Below, in pieces: positions 22,332 through 30,072 of a DNA stretch of 36,186 nt; positions within the stretch are counted from its first letter, which is position 1; each line of letters begins with the position of its first letter. The notes below the pieces were generated by a model. That model worked only from the letters and a program-made list of their open reading frames with translations, was not told the origin of the DNA and ran no database searches. The position numbers and the translations under genes were made by a program. This DNA comes from Streptomyces mexicanus (GTDB lineage: Bacteria; Actinomycetota; Actinomycetes; Streptomycetales; Streptomycetaceae): contig NZ_LR732544.1 of assembly GCF_902506575.1 (NCBI RefSeq), positions 412,640 to 448,825 of the forward strand. The letters are read 5' to 3'.

Positions 22332-22835
22332 TCAGTCCGCCGGGTGCCCCGGCTCGATGTCGACCGCGTCGGCCAGCCGCAGCAGCGGCCCGTCCGCGCC
22401 ACCGCGCCCGCCCGTCGCCACCGGGTCGAGCACGAAGCCCACGTGGTCGCCGCCGTCGGTGCGCGCGACGACGCGGCCGACGAACCACGCCGGGGCGTCG
22501 TCCAGGACCACGGCCGCCCCGTCCTGCACGGCCGTGCAGGCGACGTGCGCGAACTTGTCCACGCCGTCGTCCCCGGTGCGGCCACCGAACAGTTCGGCCA
22601 GGGCGTGCTGGTCCCGGTCCAGCAGGTGCACGGCGAGCCGGTCGGCGCGCTCGGCCACGTGGAACGTCCGGTTCGCCTTGGACAGCCACACCACGAAGCG
22701 CAAGGGGCTGATGGAGCACTGCGAGGCGAACCCGACCAGGCAGCCCGCCCGCCGGCCGTCCGCCACGGCGGTCACCACGCACATGTCCGGGTTCAGCCGG
22801 CCCACGAACCCGTCCATGCCCCTGCGCCCCGTCAT
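22332..22835 (-). CDS. Flavin reductase-like (FMN-binding split barrel) protein
   Basis: This 167-aa protein starts at ATG 22835 behind GGAAGGAG. It shows the flavin reductase pattern: an N-terminal NPDMCVVTAV strand, AGCLVGFASQCSISPLRFVV, SKANRTFHVAERADRLAVHL, then LAELFGGRTGDD. Such proteins use NAD(P)H to reduce FMN/FAD for partner monooxygenases, or bind flavin in other roles. The C-terminal half is degenerate relative to well-studied members (a VLDDAPAWFVGRVVARTDGG barrel strand is visible). Its stop is only 30 bases from the LysM/BTAD start, at the boundary between the element-like and chromosome-like regions. Confidence 0.78.
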   Translation of the reverse strand: MTGRRGMDGFVGRLNPDMCVVTAVADGRRAGCLVGFASQCSISPLRFVVWLSKANRTFHVAERADRLAVHLLDRDQHALAELFGGRTGDDGVDKFAHVACTAVQDGAAVVLDDAPAWFVGRVVARTDGGDHVGFVLDPVATGGRGGADGPLLRLADAVDIEPGHPAD

Positions 22836-23043
22836 GTCCACCGCTCCTTCCGCCGCGTCCGCTCGCCGCACGCCCTGGCCACGCCGCCGTCCGCGCCCGC
22901 CGTGCGGGTGCCGACGCCGGCTCGGCACACCGTGCCGTCCCCCTGCCGGTTTCCCCGCCCGCGCGCCGACAGGCACGCCAGAGGTCACCGGTGTAGCGCT
23001 GTCGCCAGGTGTACCGAACTGAAGGACCCGGGCCGCCTCCCGC

Positions 23044-23889
23044 TCAGTGCGCGGCGAGGAAACCGCGCAGGGACGCCGCCAGCGCGGCGACGAACGCCTC
23101 CCGGCCCGCCGTGTCGAGGGCGTCCAGGGAGAGGTAGGGGTTGAGGTCCTCCAGCTCGACCAGCAGCAGATCACCGTCGGCGGTGCGGCAGGCGTCGACG
23201 CGCTGGATGCCGTGGGCGAGGGTGTTCCACTCGATGAAGCGCCGCGCGAACCGCAGGTCCTCGCGGCTGGGTTCGTACGGCCGCAGCTCCCAGCGCCGCT
23301 CGGGGTCCGGGGCGTACAGGGCGTACTGGAAGCCGGAGTCGACGAAGCAGAACGAGATCTCGTGGACGAAGTCGATGTGCGGCTGGGCGAGGACCGTGCC
23401 GTCCAGCAGGCCGGGCAGGTCCGCGGCGGACACCACGCGCAGCCCCAGGGAGTCGGCGCCGCGCTTGGGCTTGACCACGTACCGGTCGGCGGCCGGCAGG
23501 CGGTGCAGGTCCTCGGGGCGGTCGACGGTGGGGATGACCGGATGTCCGGCGGCGGTCAGGTCCAGCAGGTACTGCTTGCCGGCCATGTCGGCCCGACCGT
23601 CGAGCGGGTTGTAGACCGGGATGCCACGGGACAGTGCCTGGGTGCGGAAGTCGTCGTAGGCCTCCTGGTAGGCCAGCACGGGGCCGCTGTTGCGGACGAC
23701 GACGGCATCGAAGGCGTCCATCAGGGCGGCCGCGTCCCGCGGGTGGCACAGGGCCAGGTCGAACTCCTCGCGCAGCCGGGCGGTCAGGTGGACGTCCTCG
23801 TCGCCGTAGCGGCGTCCGCGCGCCGGGTACGCCAGGTCGGTGACGTAGAGCAGACGGGGGCGCAAACGGGTGCGGGCGGTCGGCGGCAT
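23044..23889 (-). CDS. ATP-grasp family protein
   Basis: This 281-aa protein starts at ATG 23889 after CAGGGAGCC. It has the glutathione-synthetase-like ATP-grasp layout: a Rossmann-like first part with DAVVVRNSGPVLAYQEAYDD, DMAGKQYLLDLTAAGHPVIP, the ATP-clamping YVVKPKRGADSLGLRVV near residue 138, and the Mg-binding ELEDLNPYLSLD near 250. Members ligate a carboxylate to an amine or thiol with ATP. The substrate is unknown. It runs in the same direction as the flavin reductase and diverges from the zinc-ribbon/OB protein, with an inverted-repeat element between them. Confidence 0.78.
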   Translation of the reverse strand: MPPTARTRLRPRLLYVTDLAYPARGRRYGDEDVHLTARLREEFDLALCHPRDAAALMDAFDAVVVRNSGPVLAYQEAYDDFRTQALSRGIPVYNPLDGRADMAGKQYLLDLTAAGHPVIPTVDRPEDLHRLPAADRYVVKPKRGADSLGLRVVSAADLPGLLDGTVLAQPHIDFVHEISFCFVDSGFQYALYAPDPERRWELRPYEPSREDLRFARRFIEWNTLAHGIQRVDACRTADGDLLLVELEDLNPYLSLDALDTAGREAFVAALAASLRGFLAAH

Positions 23890-23962
23890 GCGGGGGCTCC
23901 CTGGGGATGTCGGGCGGCCGGAACGGGTGGTTCCGGCCGCGGGGCACCCCTAGAGGGTACGC

Positions 23963-23990
23963 AGTGCCTTTACCGACGGCACTCAGTGCC
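23963..23990. promoter_or_regulatory. AGTGCC/GGCACT operator-like element
   Basis: Three 6-base arms, AGTGCC (23963), GGCACT (23978) and AGTGCC (23985), make one tight and one spaced inverted repeat. They lie in the divergent ATP-grasp / zinc-ribbon gap, next to an AT-rich CATAAT at 23989-23994. Confidence 0.5.
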
Positions 23991-24091
23991 ATAATCTGGG
24001 GGCGTGCACGGTGGCGCCGCGTACCGCGCACACCCGTGCGCGGGTGCCCGCGCACGCGGGATTTCCGGCTCAGCGCAGGGAGTTGACCAGC

Positions 24092-24505
24092 GTGTACCAC
24101 CACTCAGGGAACATCGCTCATCCGGCAGCCGGCTCCGCGACCGGTCTTCTGGAGCCCGAGGCCCGCGATCCGGAGGCCCTGTACTTCCAGCGCTGCACCT
24201 GGTGCGGCACGGCCACCTACCACCGTCTGCTGTGTCCGGTGTGCCGGGGCAGCGAGCTGCGCACCGAGCGCAGTGAGGGCGTCGGCACGGTCCGGCACTC
24301 CACCGTGGTGCACCGCAACACCCCGGCCGCGCGCAACGTGTCCCTGATAGAGATGAACGAGGGCTTCGTCGTGCGCGGCCGGGTCATGGGCCCGCCCATC
24401 GGCATCCATGGCGGCGACCGGGTGCGGCTGGCCACGGCGCAGGACCCGGTGCGGGGCGAGCCGGTCTTCCAGCTCGTCGACGAGCCGTACCGGGCCTGGA
24501 GCTGA
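24092..24505 (+). CDS. Zinc-ribbon / OB-fold (DUF35-type) protein
   Basis: This protein of about 137 aa starts at GTG 24092, or at TTG 24083 / GTG 24011; CAGGGAG lies near 24077. A rubredoxin-like ribbon (CTWC near 35 and CPVC near 50) is followed by a compact OB fold: VGTVRHSTVVHRNTPAA, then GFVVRGRVMGPPIGIHGGDR. DUF35 proteins act as partners of acyl-CoA-handling thiolases and ketosynthases, or of unknown enzymes. No thiolase is present here. It diverges from the ATP-grasp gene and converges with the GT87 gene. Confidence 0.75.
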   Translation: MYHHSGNIAHPAAGSATGLLEPEARDPEALYFQRCTWCGTATYHRLLCPVCRGSELRTERSEGVGTVRHSTVVHRNTPAARNVSLIEMNEGFVVRGRVMGPPIGIHGGDRVRLATAQDPVRGEPVFQLVDEPYRAWS

Positions 24506-24543
24506 CCCCGGGTCCTCCTTCCGTCCGCCCGGCCGGCGGGGCG

Positions 24544-25890
24544 TCAGGGCAGCAGCGACCGGTCGGAGTCGGGTCGGTCGTGCGTACGGGACGCCGCGGG
24601 GAGGGTGAGGTGCCGTGGGCCGGTTTCCGTACGGGCGAGCGCGAGGAAGGTCAGCACCGCGCAGACGGCGTAGACGCAGCCGGGCCAGGCGAGCAGCGCC
24701 GGATACGGATCGTGCCGCGCCAGGTGGTCCTCCACGCCGGTCAGCCGCGGCACCGCACGGCCCACGGTGACCAGCGCCCACACGGCGAGGGTGACGCGGC
24801 TGAGCGTCCGTGCCCGGCAGGGCCCGTGGGCCAGCCAGATCATGGCGGGCACGCACCAGATCCAGTGGTGGCTCCAGGAGATGGGGCACACCAGCAGCCC
24901 GTACAGCTCCACCGCGATCAGGGCACCGAGCAGGTCACCTCGGCGCAGGCAGGAGCGCAGCGCCCAGGCCGCCGCCAGGGTCACACCGGCGAGCGCCGCC
25001 CACCACAGCGGGGAGGCGGTCGCGTCCGGGCCGAGCAGCCGGGTGAGGGCGCCGCGCAGGGACTGGTTGCGCACCGTCCACACCGGCCCCACCCGCCGCG
25101 TGTCGGTGACCAGCCCCGACCAGTAGCGCGCCGACTGCTGCGGGGCGACGCACCAGGCCAGGACCACGGTCGCGGCACCGGTGGCCACGGCCCACGCCGC
25201 GGCCCGCCACTGCCGGGTGGCCAGCAGGTACAGCCCGGCGACCGCCGGGGTCAGTTTCACCGCGGCCGCCAGTCCCACCGCCGCGCCCCGGCCCGCCGCG
25301 GTGCGGCACAGGGCGAGGCCGCCGAGGACGAGGGCGCCCAGCAGCAGGTTGATCTGTCCCTGGTCGAGGGTGTGGCGCACCGGTTCCAGCCACAGTCCGA
25401 CGGCGGCCCACAGCAGGGCCAGGTCCCTGGTGCGGCGGCCGGGGCGCGGGGTGAGCAGCCGCAGCGCGCACGCCGTGACGACGACCAGGGCGGCCACGGA
25501 GATCGCCTGCCACAGCGCGAGCAGCACCGTCCAGGGCAGCGGGGACAGCGGCAGGAACAGCAGGGCCGCGAACGGCGGGTAGGTGAAGGGCAGGACGGGG
25601 ATCGGCGGGCCGGTGTGCAGGGCGTAGTCGTACAGGCCGCCGGTGAGCACGTGCGGTGCGGCCTCGCGGTAGACCCGCAGGTCCAGCGGTGCGGGCGGAT
25701 GGACGGCGAGGACGAGGGCGTACAGCGCCAGGGAGAAGGCCAGGCACCGGCCGGCCCGGTCGGTGAGCCATGCGCCGATCGCCCGGCTCCGGGCCGAGAC
25801 AGCCTTCACCTCACCTGATCGTCCCGCCCGCGGCACCGGTCCGCCCCTCACCTCGTCGGCCCCCGTCCGGGGCGCGCCCGCGCCCTCCAC
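24544..25890 (-). CDS. GT87-type polyprenyl-phosphate mannosyltransferase-like membrane protein
   Basis: This protein has about 448 aa from GTG 25890; GTG 25809 gives a more family-like 421 aa and is a strong alternative. About ten hydrophobic helices are visible. The first outer loop carries the catalytic-type aspartate in PLDLRVYREAAPHVLTGGLY and a TYPPFAALLFLPLS motif, as in DUF2029/GT87 enzymes such as mycobacterial PimE. LDQGQINLLLGALVL and AAAVKLTPAVAGLYLL are other family blocks. These GT-C enzymes move mannose from a polyprenyl-phosphate carrier to a lipid or glycan outside the membrane. The acceptor is unknown. Confidence 0.83.
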   Translation of the reverse strand: MEGAGAPRTGADEVRGGPVPRAGRSGEVKAVSARSRAIGAWLTDRAGRCLAFSLALYALVLAVHPPAPLDLRVYREAAPHVLTGGLYDYALHTGPPIPVLPFTYPPFAALLFLPLSPLPWTVLLALWQAISVAALVVVTACALRLLTPRPGRRTRDLALLWAAVGLWLEPVRHTLDQGQINLLLGALVLGGLALCRTAAGRGAAVGLAAAVKLTPAVAGLYLLATRQWRAAAWAVATGAATVVLAWCVAPQQSARYWSGLVTDTRRVGPVWTVRNQSLRGALTRLLGPDATASPLWWAALAGVTLAAAWALRSCLRRGDLLGALIAVELYGLLVCPISWSHHWIWCVPAMIWLAHGPCRARTLSRVTLAVWALVTVGRAVPRLTGVEDHLARHDPYPALLAWPGCVYAVCAVLTFLALARTETGPRHLTLPAASRTHDRPDSDRSLLP

Positions 25891-26360
25891 AGCGCCCGCA
25901 GCCTAGCCCGCCGCGCACGGCCCCGGGGGCCGCCACGCGGGCGAACGGGCGGGGCGGACCGTATCGTCATCCCGGCTTCACCGGCCGGACCACCCGGCGC
26001 GGCCGCCGCTCCACCTCGGGTCACAGCGGTGGCCCGCTGTTGCGGGAGGGCTCGCGCTGGAGGTGACCTCGGGCGGCAGCGGAAGACCGCACACCCGGCG
26101 CTACGACGCTCGTCCAGCCGACCGCCGGGACGCCGGACGTGCCGGAGGCGCTGGATGTGCCGGATGTGCTGGACGTGCCGGTGTGAGGCTGCTCACCTCG
26201 GCGGCGCGGCGGACGGCGGCGCGGGTGGCCGGCCCGCCCCGCAGACGCGGGACCGACCGTGGATGACCCGGAGCCGTGGAACTGACCGTGGATGACGGGG
26301 CGGCAGTGGCCGACCGGACGGACGAAGGAGGAGACGGAGCGGGGACCCCGGCGCCGGAGC
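25891..26360. other. 470-bp gene-free stretch
   Basis: I see no credible gene here; frames that are open on either strand have skewed, shadow-like composition. The only structure noted is a 13-base direct repeat, GACCGTGGATGAC, at 26255-26267 and 26284-26296. Confidence 0.5.
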
Positions 26361-26534
26361 CTAGGCGGCCCGGTCCGAGTGCGGAGCGGCCGCGGCCCAC
26401 TCCATGACCAGGCGCTGGTACTCCTCGCGCTGCTCGGTGGTGAGTGTCCCGCCCGACCGGAGCCACAGGGCCCGGATCTCCTCGTTGACCTCCGCGGCCG
26501 ATCGCTCGGAGGCGGGTTCAACAGTGGTGGACAT
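26361..26534 (-). CDS. Small conserved-looking helical protein, 57 aa
   Basis: The product (MSTTVEPASERSAAEVNEEI at its start, then ALWLRSGG and LTTEQREEYQRLVMEWAAA) looks like a real small soluble helical protein of the kind frequent in Streptomyces. The ATG at 26534 gives a sensible N-terminus; upstream in-frame sequence to 26618 is AT-rich and looks like leader. No ribosome site is obvious. No function is known. A promoter-like pair lies about 60 bases upstream. Confidence 0.6.
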   Translation of the reverse strand: MSTTVEPASERSAAEVNEEIRALWLRSGGTLTTEQREEYQRLVMEWAAAAPHSDRAA

Positions 26535-26594
26535 GGTGTGAAGCATATGCCGATCGAAGTGAAGACGGTGTGAGTAAGTGTGAGCGATACGGAC

Positions 26595-26623
26595 ATATCG
26601 GACCGTGTTGCTCATCACGTCAA
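26595..26623 (-). promoter_or_regulatory. Possible promoter for the 57-aa gene
   Basis: On the minus strand, TTGACG (26623-26618) and CGATAT (26600-26595) are separated by 17 bases. The local sequence is AT-rich. The -10 match is weak. Confidence 0.35.
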
Positions 26624-26690
26624 TCAGCCGGTCCGAACAGGGAGTTCGTCCTCGACCGGGGCCCGGGCGGACGCCCGGGCGGGGCGGCGC

Positions 26691-27386
26691 TCAGGTGCCC
26701 GGCTTGCGGCCGTAGACGTACACGTCGTCGCCCTTCCTCAGCAACGACCAGTACTTCTTGGCGTCCTTCGTCGTCATGTTGACGCAGCCGTGGGAGCCCG
26801 GCGGGTTCCACATGCTCAGCCCCACCGAGTGGAAGGCCTGCCCGCCGTCGAAGAACTGGCTGTAGGGCATCGGCACGTTGTAGAGGCTGGAGACGTGGTG
26901 GAGGTCACGCCAGTAGACCTTCTTCAGGCCGGTCCGGGTCTCGTAGCCGTCCCGGCCGGTGCGCACCGGGACCGGGCCGTACACCAGCCGGCTGCCGTCC
27001 TGGATCCAGCTGAGCTGGAGCGTGAGGTCGACGCAGGCGATGCGGCCCTTGTTCGTCGGGCACTTGCCGCTCCTGTTCGGCTTCTTCCCGACGGCCTTCT
27101 GCTTGTTCATGAGGTCCATCACGCCCCAGGTGACGGGGCCGGCGTAGCCGATCGTGGGCGTGATGCCGTGTTTGCTCTGGAACGCCCGGATGGCCGAGCA
27201 GTCGGCGGCCGACTGCCGTCCGTCGACCGGGCGTCCGAGGAACTTCTCCACCTGCTTCTGGTACGGCCCCGTCCGCGTCGTGCAGCTCGCGGCCTGCGCG
27301 GGCGCCGCGCCCAGCGCGAGCGTGACCGGCGCGAGCAGCCCCGCGACACCGCACACGACGACTCCCCGTCGGGCTATGTGCCTCAC
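26691..27386 (-). CDS. Secreted L,D-transpeptidase (YkuD) with peptidoglycan-binding domain
   Basis: This 231-aa protein starts at GTG 27386 with GGGAGGGAAGAG upstream; the longer frame to 27473 adds only leader-like sequence. A signal peptide ends near residue 32 (AAPAQA). A peptidoglycan-binding helical domain follows (PVDGRQSAADCSAIRAFQSK, GPVTWGVMD). The C-terminus is a YkuD catalytic domain with HSVGLSMWNPPGSHGCVNM: His about 186, His about 200, nucleophile Cys201. L,D-transpeptidases make 3-3 cross-links in the actinomycete wall and resist penicillins. Extra cysteines (36, about 65, 110, 119) may form disulfides. A sigma-E-like promoter lies upstream. Confidence 0.85.
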   Translation of the reverse strand: MRHIARRGVVVCGVAGLLAPVTLALGAAPAQAASCTTRTGPYQKQVEKFLGRPVDGRQSAADCSAIRAFQSKHGITPTIGYAGPVTWGVMDLMNKQKAVGKKPNRSGKCPTNKGRIACVDLTLQLSWIQDGSRLVYGPVPVRTGRDGYETRTGLKKVYWRDLHHVSSLYNVPMPYSQFFDGGQAFHSVGLSMWNPPGSHGCVNMTTKDAKKYWSLLRKGDDVYVYGRKPGT

Positions 27387-27443
27387 CCCGGCTCTTCCCT
27401 CCCCCTGGGACCCGCCCTGCGCGGATCCACCGTCTCGTCCTGC

Positions 27444-27471
27444 TAGACCACTTGCGGGGCACGAGGGTTGC
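27444..27471 (-). promoter_or_regulatory. Sigma-E-like promoter of the L,D-transpeptidase
   Basis: On the minus strand, GCAACC (27471-27466) and GGTCTA (27449-27444) are 16 bases apart. This resembles the cell-envelope sigma-E pattern (GGAACY, N16, CGTC). It would give a leader of about 50 bases. Confidence 0.35.
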
Positions 27472-27566
27472 AAAGCCTCTCAGGGCGAGACGAAACGGTG
27501 ACATACGCCACGGCGCGGGCGGAGGGCGTGCGGTGGGTGACATCGTGGTGGTGTTCCGGGAGCCGG

Positions 27567-28355
27567 TCAGGGGGTGCGCAGGGCCGCGTGGAAGCCCGTG
27601 TGGACCGCGGTCAGGCCGCCGTCCACGGTCAGCGCGGTGCCGGTGATCCAGGCCGCGTCCGTGGAGGCGAGGAAGGCGACGGCGGCGGCGATGTCCTCGG
27701 GCCGGCCGACCCGGCCCAGCGGATACAGACCGCGCACGCGCTCGAGGTCGGCCTCGCGCCCCTCCCACGCCGAGGTGCGGACCGTGCCCGGGACCACCAG
27801 ATTGACGCGCACGCCCCGGGCGGCGGCGTGCCCCGCGAGGGTGCGGGTGAGGGAGATCAGGCCGGCCTTGGCCGCGCTGTAGGCGTGGTTGCCGAAGTCC
27901 TGCAGCCCGTTGACCGAGCCGATGCCGACGATCGCCCCGCGGCCGGACGCCGCGAGGTGGGGCAGCGCGGCCCGCCAGCAGCGCTGGGTGCCGGTCAGGG
28001 TGATGTCGAGGTCACGGGCCCACGTCTCGTCCGTGCCGTCCTCGAACAGCGGCGTGTCGGGCGTGCAGTGGGCGGCGCAGGTGACCAGGGCGTCGAGCCC
28101 GCCGAAGGTCTCCACCGCGTGCGCGACGGCCGCCTCCACCGACGCCCGGTCGGCCACGTCGCACGGGTGGGCCCACGCGGTGAGCCCGTTGTCGCGCAGC
28201 GCCGCCGCGGTCCCGGCCGCCGCGTCGCCGTCGACGTCGGTGAGCAGGACCCGCGCCCCTTCCTCGGCCAGCCGCCGGGCGCTCGCCGCGCCGATGCCCC
28301 GGGCCGCGCCGGTGACCACGACCCTGTGTCCCTCGAAACGCCTGGTGTCCGTCAT
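27567..28355 (-). CDS. SDR family NAD(P)-dependent oxidoreductase
   Basis: This 262-aa classical SDR has TGAARGIG (15-22) for the cofactor, catalytic Ser147 (GIGSVNG), Tyr159 and Lys163 (YSAAK), and a C-terminal WITGTALTVDGG. Asp40 after the second strand suggests NAD rather than NADP. The usual NNAG after strand 4 reads TCAA, which is atypical. The substrate is unknown. The gene diverges from the one-TM protein gene, and the 115-bp gap holds four phased repeats that may regulate both. Confidence 0.85.
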   Translation of the reverse strand: MTDTRRFEGHRVVVTGAARGIGAASARRLAEEGARVLLTDVDGDAAAGTAAALRDNGLTAWAHPCDVADRASVEAAVAHAVETFGGLDALVTCAAHCTPDTPLFEDGTDETWARDLDITLTGTQRCWRAALPHLAASGRGAIVGIGSVNGLQDFGNHAYSAAKAGLISLTRTLAGHAAARGVRVNLVVPGTVRTSAWEGREADLERVRGLYPLGRVGRPEDIAAAVAFLASTDAAWITGTALTVDGGLTAVHTGFHAALRTP

Positions 28356-28386
28356 ACGCCGACGCTACGTGCCGCACGGGCGGCCC

Positions 28387-28465
28387 GAACAGACAGCGGG
28401 CACCACGAACAGACAGCGGGCACCGCCCGAACAGACAGCGGGCGCCGTCCGAACAGATAACGTGC
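28387..28465. repeat. Four phased direct repeats between divergent genes
   Basis: GAACAGACAGCGGGC is found at 28387, 28407 and 28429, with a degenerate copy (GAACAGATAACGTGC) at 28451. Spacing is 20, 22 and 22 bases, about two helical turns, so a regulator could bind one DNA face. The last copy overlaps the -10-like GATAAC of the rightward gene. Confidence 0.8.
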
Positions 28466-28470
28466 GCTGC

Positions 28471-29022
28471 ATGTCGGCGTTCATACAGCAACTCCCCGCA
28501 CTGATCGGCGTGGTGATCGGTGCGCTCGGTTCGTATCTGGCGGTCGTGCGCAGTGACCGGGCCCGGGCCCGCACCGAATGGGCGGCAAGGTGGGAGGAGC
28601 GCCGGCTGGCCATGTACTCCGACTACGCCCGCGCGGTGAAGAAGTCGGTCACGCTGGCCTACCGGGTCGCCTCCCACCTCGGCAACGATCCGCATCCGCA
28701 TCCACTGTCCCTCGCCGAGGCCGAACCGCTGCTGACGGAGGCCGCCCTGGCCCGCGATCCCTCCGGTGAGGCGCTGTTGATGCTGGGCAGCCCGCAGGTG
28801 GTGGACAAGGCCCGGGCGTGGGTCGTGGTGGTGATGGAGATGGAACGGTTCCTGCGCGCGGGACGGCGCGAGCCCGAGGCCTGGCAGCGGCTGCTGGAGC
28901 GGCAGCGCACCGCGCGCGAGGGCTATTACGCCGCCGTGCGCGCGGACCTGGAGCTGCCCCCGGGCCATCCGGCCCGCCGGCCGCTGCCCGGCGTGCCGCA
29001 GCCGGCCGGCGGTCAGCGGTAG
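28471..29022 (+). CDS. One-TM membrane protein, unknown
   Basis: This 183-aa protein starts at ATG 28471 with an N-terminal membrane helix (LPALIGVVIGALGSYLAVVR, residues 8-27), then a cytoplasmic helical domain with ARTEWAARWEERRLAMYSDY and VVVVMEMERFLRAGRREPEA. Such proteins are common in Streptomyces without known function. No ribosome site is present. GATAAC at 28456-28461 ends nine bases before the ATG, so transcription would begin at or just before the start codon, giving a leaderless message. The 3' end overlaps the convergent SDR gene by ten bases. Confidence 0.75.
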   Translation: MSAFIQQLPALIGVVIGALGSYLAVVRSDRARARTEWAARWEERRLAMYSDYARAVKKSVTLAYRVASHLGNDPHPHPLSLAEAEPLLTEAALARDPSGEALLMLGSPQVVDKARAWVVVVMEMERFLRAGRREPEAWQRLLERQRTAREGYYAAVRADLELPPGHPARRPLPGVPQPAGGQR

Positions 29023-29927
29023 CCGGTCGGGTCGGCCGGCCGGCCCGCGTCCTGTACCTCGACGAGGTAGCGCCAGGCGTCGGGGCGGCTGCCGTCCAGG
29101 TCGGTGAAGCCGTACTCCCGGGCGAGCCCGCCGCTGGAGAGGGACTGCCCGTTCCAGCGGGCCACGTCCGGGTCGGCGGCGAGGGCGGCGACCGCGCGGC
29201 CCACGTAGCGGGGCGTCTCGGAGATCGCGAAGTGCGGCTCGCGGCGCAGGGCGTCGCGCCAGTTCTCCTCCCGCACGCCGAAGAGGTCGAGCATGATCTC
29301 CGAGCGCAGCCAGCCGGGGGTGAGGGCGACGGCGGTCGCCCCGCGCGGCCCGAGTTCATGGCCGAGGGCGAAGGCCATGCGCAGCACGGACGCCTTGGCG
29401 AGGTCGTAGAAGAGGTTGACCCGGTAGGTGTCCCGGTTGTACTCGGCGGTGCCGTCGGTCATCTCGACCACCAGCCCGCCCGGGTGGCGCAGCAGCAGCG
29501 GGAGGGCGTGGTGACAGGTGACGGCGTGCGTCTCGACGGCCAGGCGGAGCAGCTTCAGGCCGTTGTCGAGGTCGTGCTCCCACACCGGGGTGTCCCACTG
29601 GAAGAGTTTCTCGCCGCCCCAGATGTCGTTGACGAGGACGTCGAGGCGGCCCTGTTCGTGGGCGATGCGGTCCACCAGCGCGCGGACCTGCTCGGGGCGC
29701 AGGTGGTCGGTGGGGACGGCGATGCCCCGGCCGCCGGCCTCGGTCACCAGGTCGGCGGTGTCCTCGATGGTCTCGGGACGGTCGTACTCCGAGCGGCGGG
29801 CGCGGGTGCTGCGTCCGGTGACGTACACGGTCGCCCCGGCGGCGCCGAGTTCGACCGCGATGCCCCGGCCCGCGCCGCGGGTCGCGCCCGCCACGAGGGC
29901 GATCCTGTCCTTCAGTGGGCGTGCCAT
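29013..29927 (-). CDS. SDR family oxidoreductase with atypical active site
   Basis: This 304-aa protein starts at ATG 29927 behind CAGGAGG. The N-terminal GATRGAGRG (15-23) is an SDR cofactor site, and Tyr174/Lys178 (YDLAK) form the catalytic pair. The usual serine about 13 residues before Tyr lies in VEMTDGTAEY, so Thr replaces it. An insertion near 45-75 (RSEYDRPETIEDTADL) and the VNDIWGG block in place of NNAG are typical of a subfamily longer than the 250-aa norm. The substrate is unknown. It overlaps the end of the convergent one-TM gene. Confidence 0.82.
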   Translation of the reverse strand: MARPLKDRIALVAGATRGAGRGIAVELGAAGATVYVTGRSTRARRSEYDRPETIEDTADLVTEAGGRGIAVPTDHLRPEQVRALVDRIAHEQGRLDVLVNDIWGGEKLFQWDTPVWEHDLDNGLKLLRLAVETHAVTCHHALPLLLRHPGGLVVEMTDGTAEYNRDTYRVNLFYDLAKASVLRMAFALGHELGPRGATAVALTPGWLRSEIMLDLFGVREENWRDALRREPHFAISETPRYVGRAVAALAADPDVARWNGQSLSSGGLAREYGFTDLDGSRPDAWRYLVEVQDAGRPADPTGYR

Positions 29928-30072
29928 GTCCGGCCTCCTGTGCCTGCGGTACGGGGTGCACCCGGTGCGGTGGTGCACGCGGTGTACGCGTTCCTGGGTG
30001 TCGTTCCGAGGATGGCGTGGAAGCCGGACATCTTCTGTCGTCTTTCAGGGAGCGTTCTCCCTGTCGTCGCGC

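Noticed and set aside
26021..26596. Minus-strand frame with Ser/Thr/Gly runs in the gene-free stretch
   Set aside because: Low-complexity translation of a short GC repeat, no ribosome site and no domain features.
28387..28465. CRISPR-like repeats
   Set aside because: Only four units with 5-7-base spacers, inside a divergent promoter region, and no cas genes.
27889..28470. Upstream extension of the one-TM protein frame
   Set aside because: It runs antisense through the SDR gene; sense-like protein begins only at ATG 28471.
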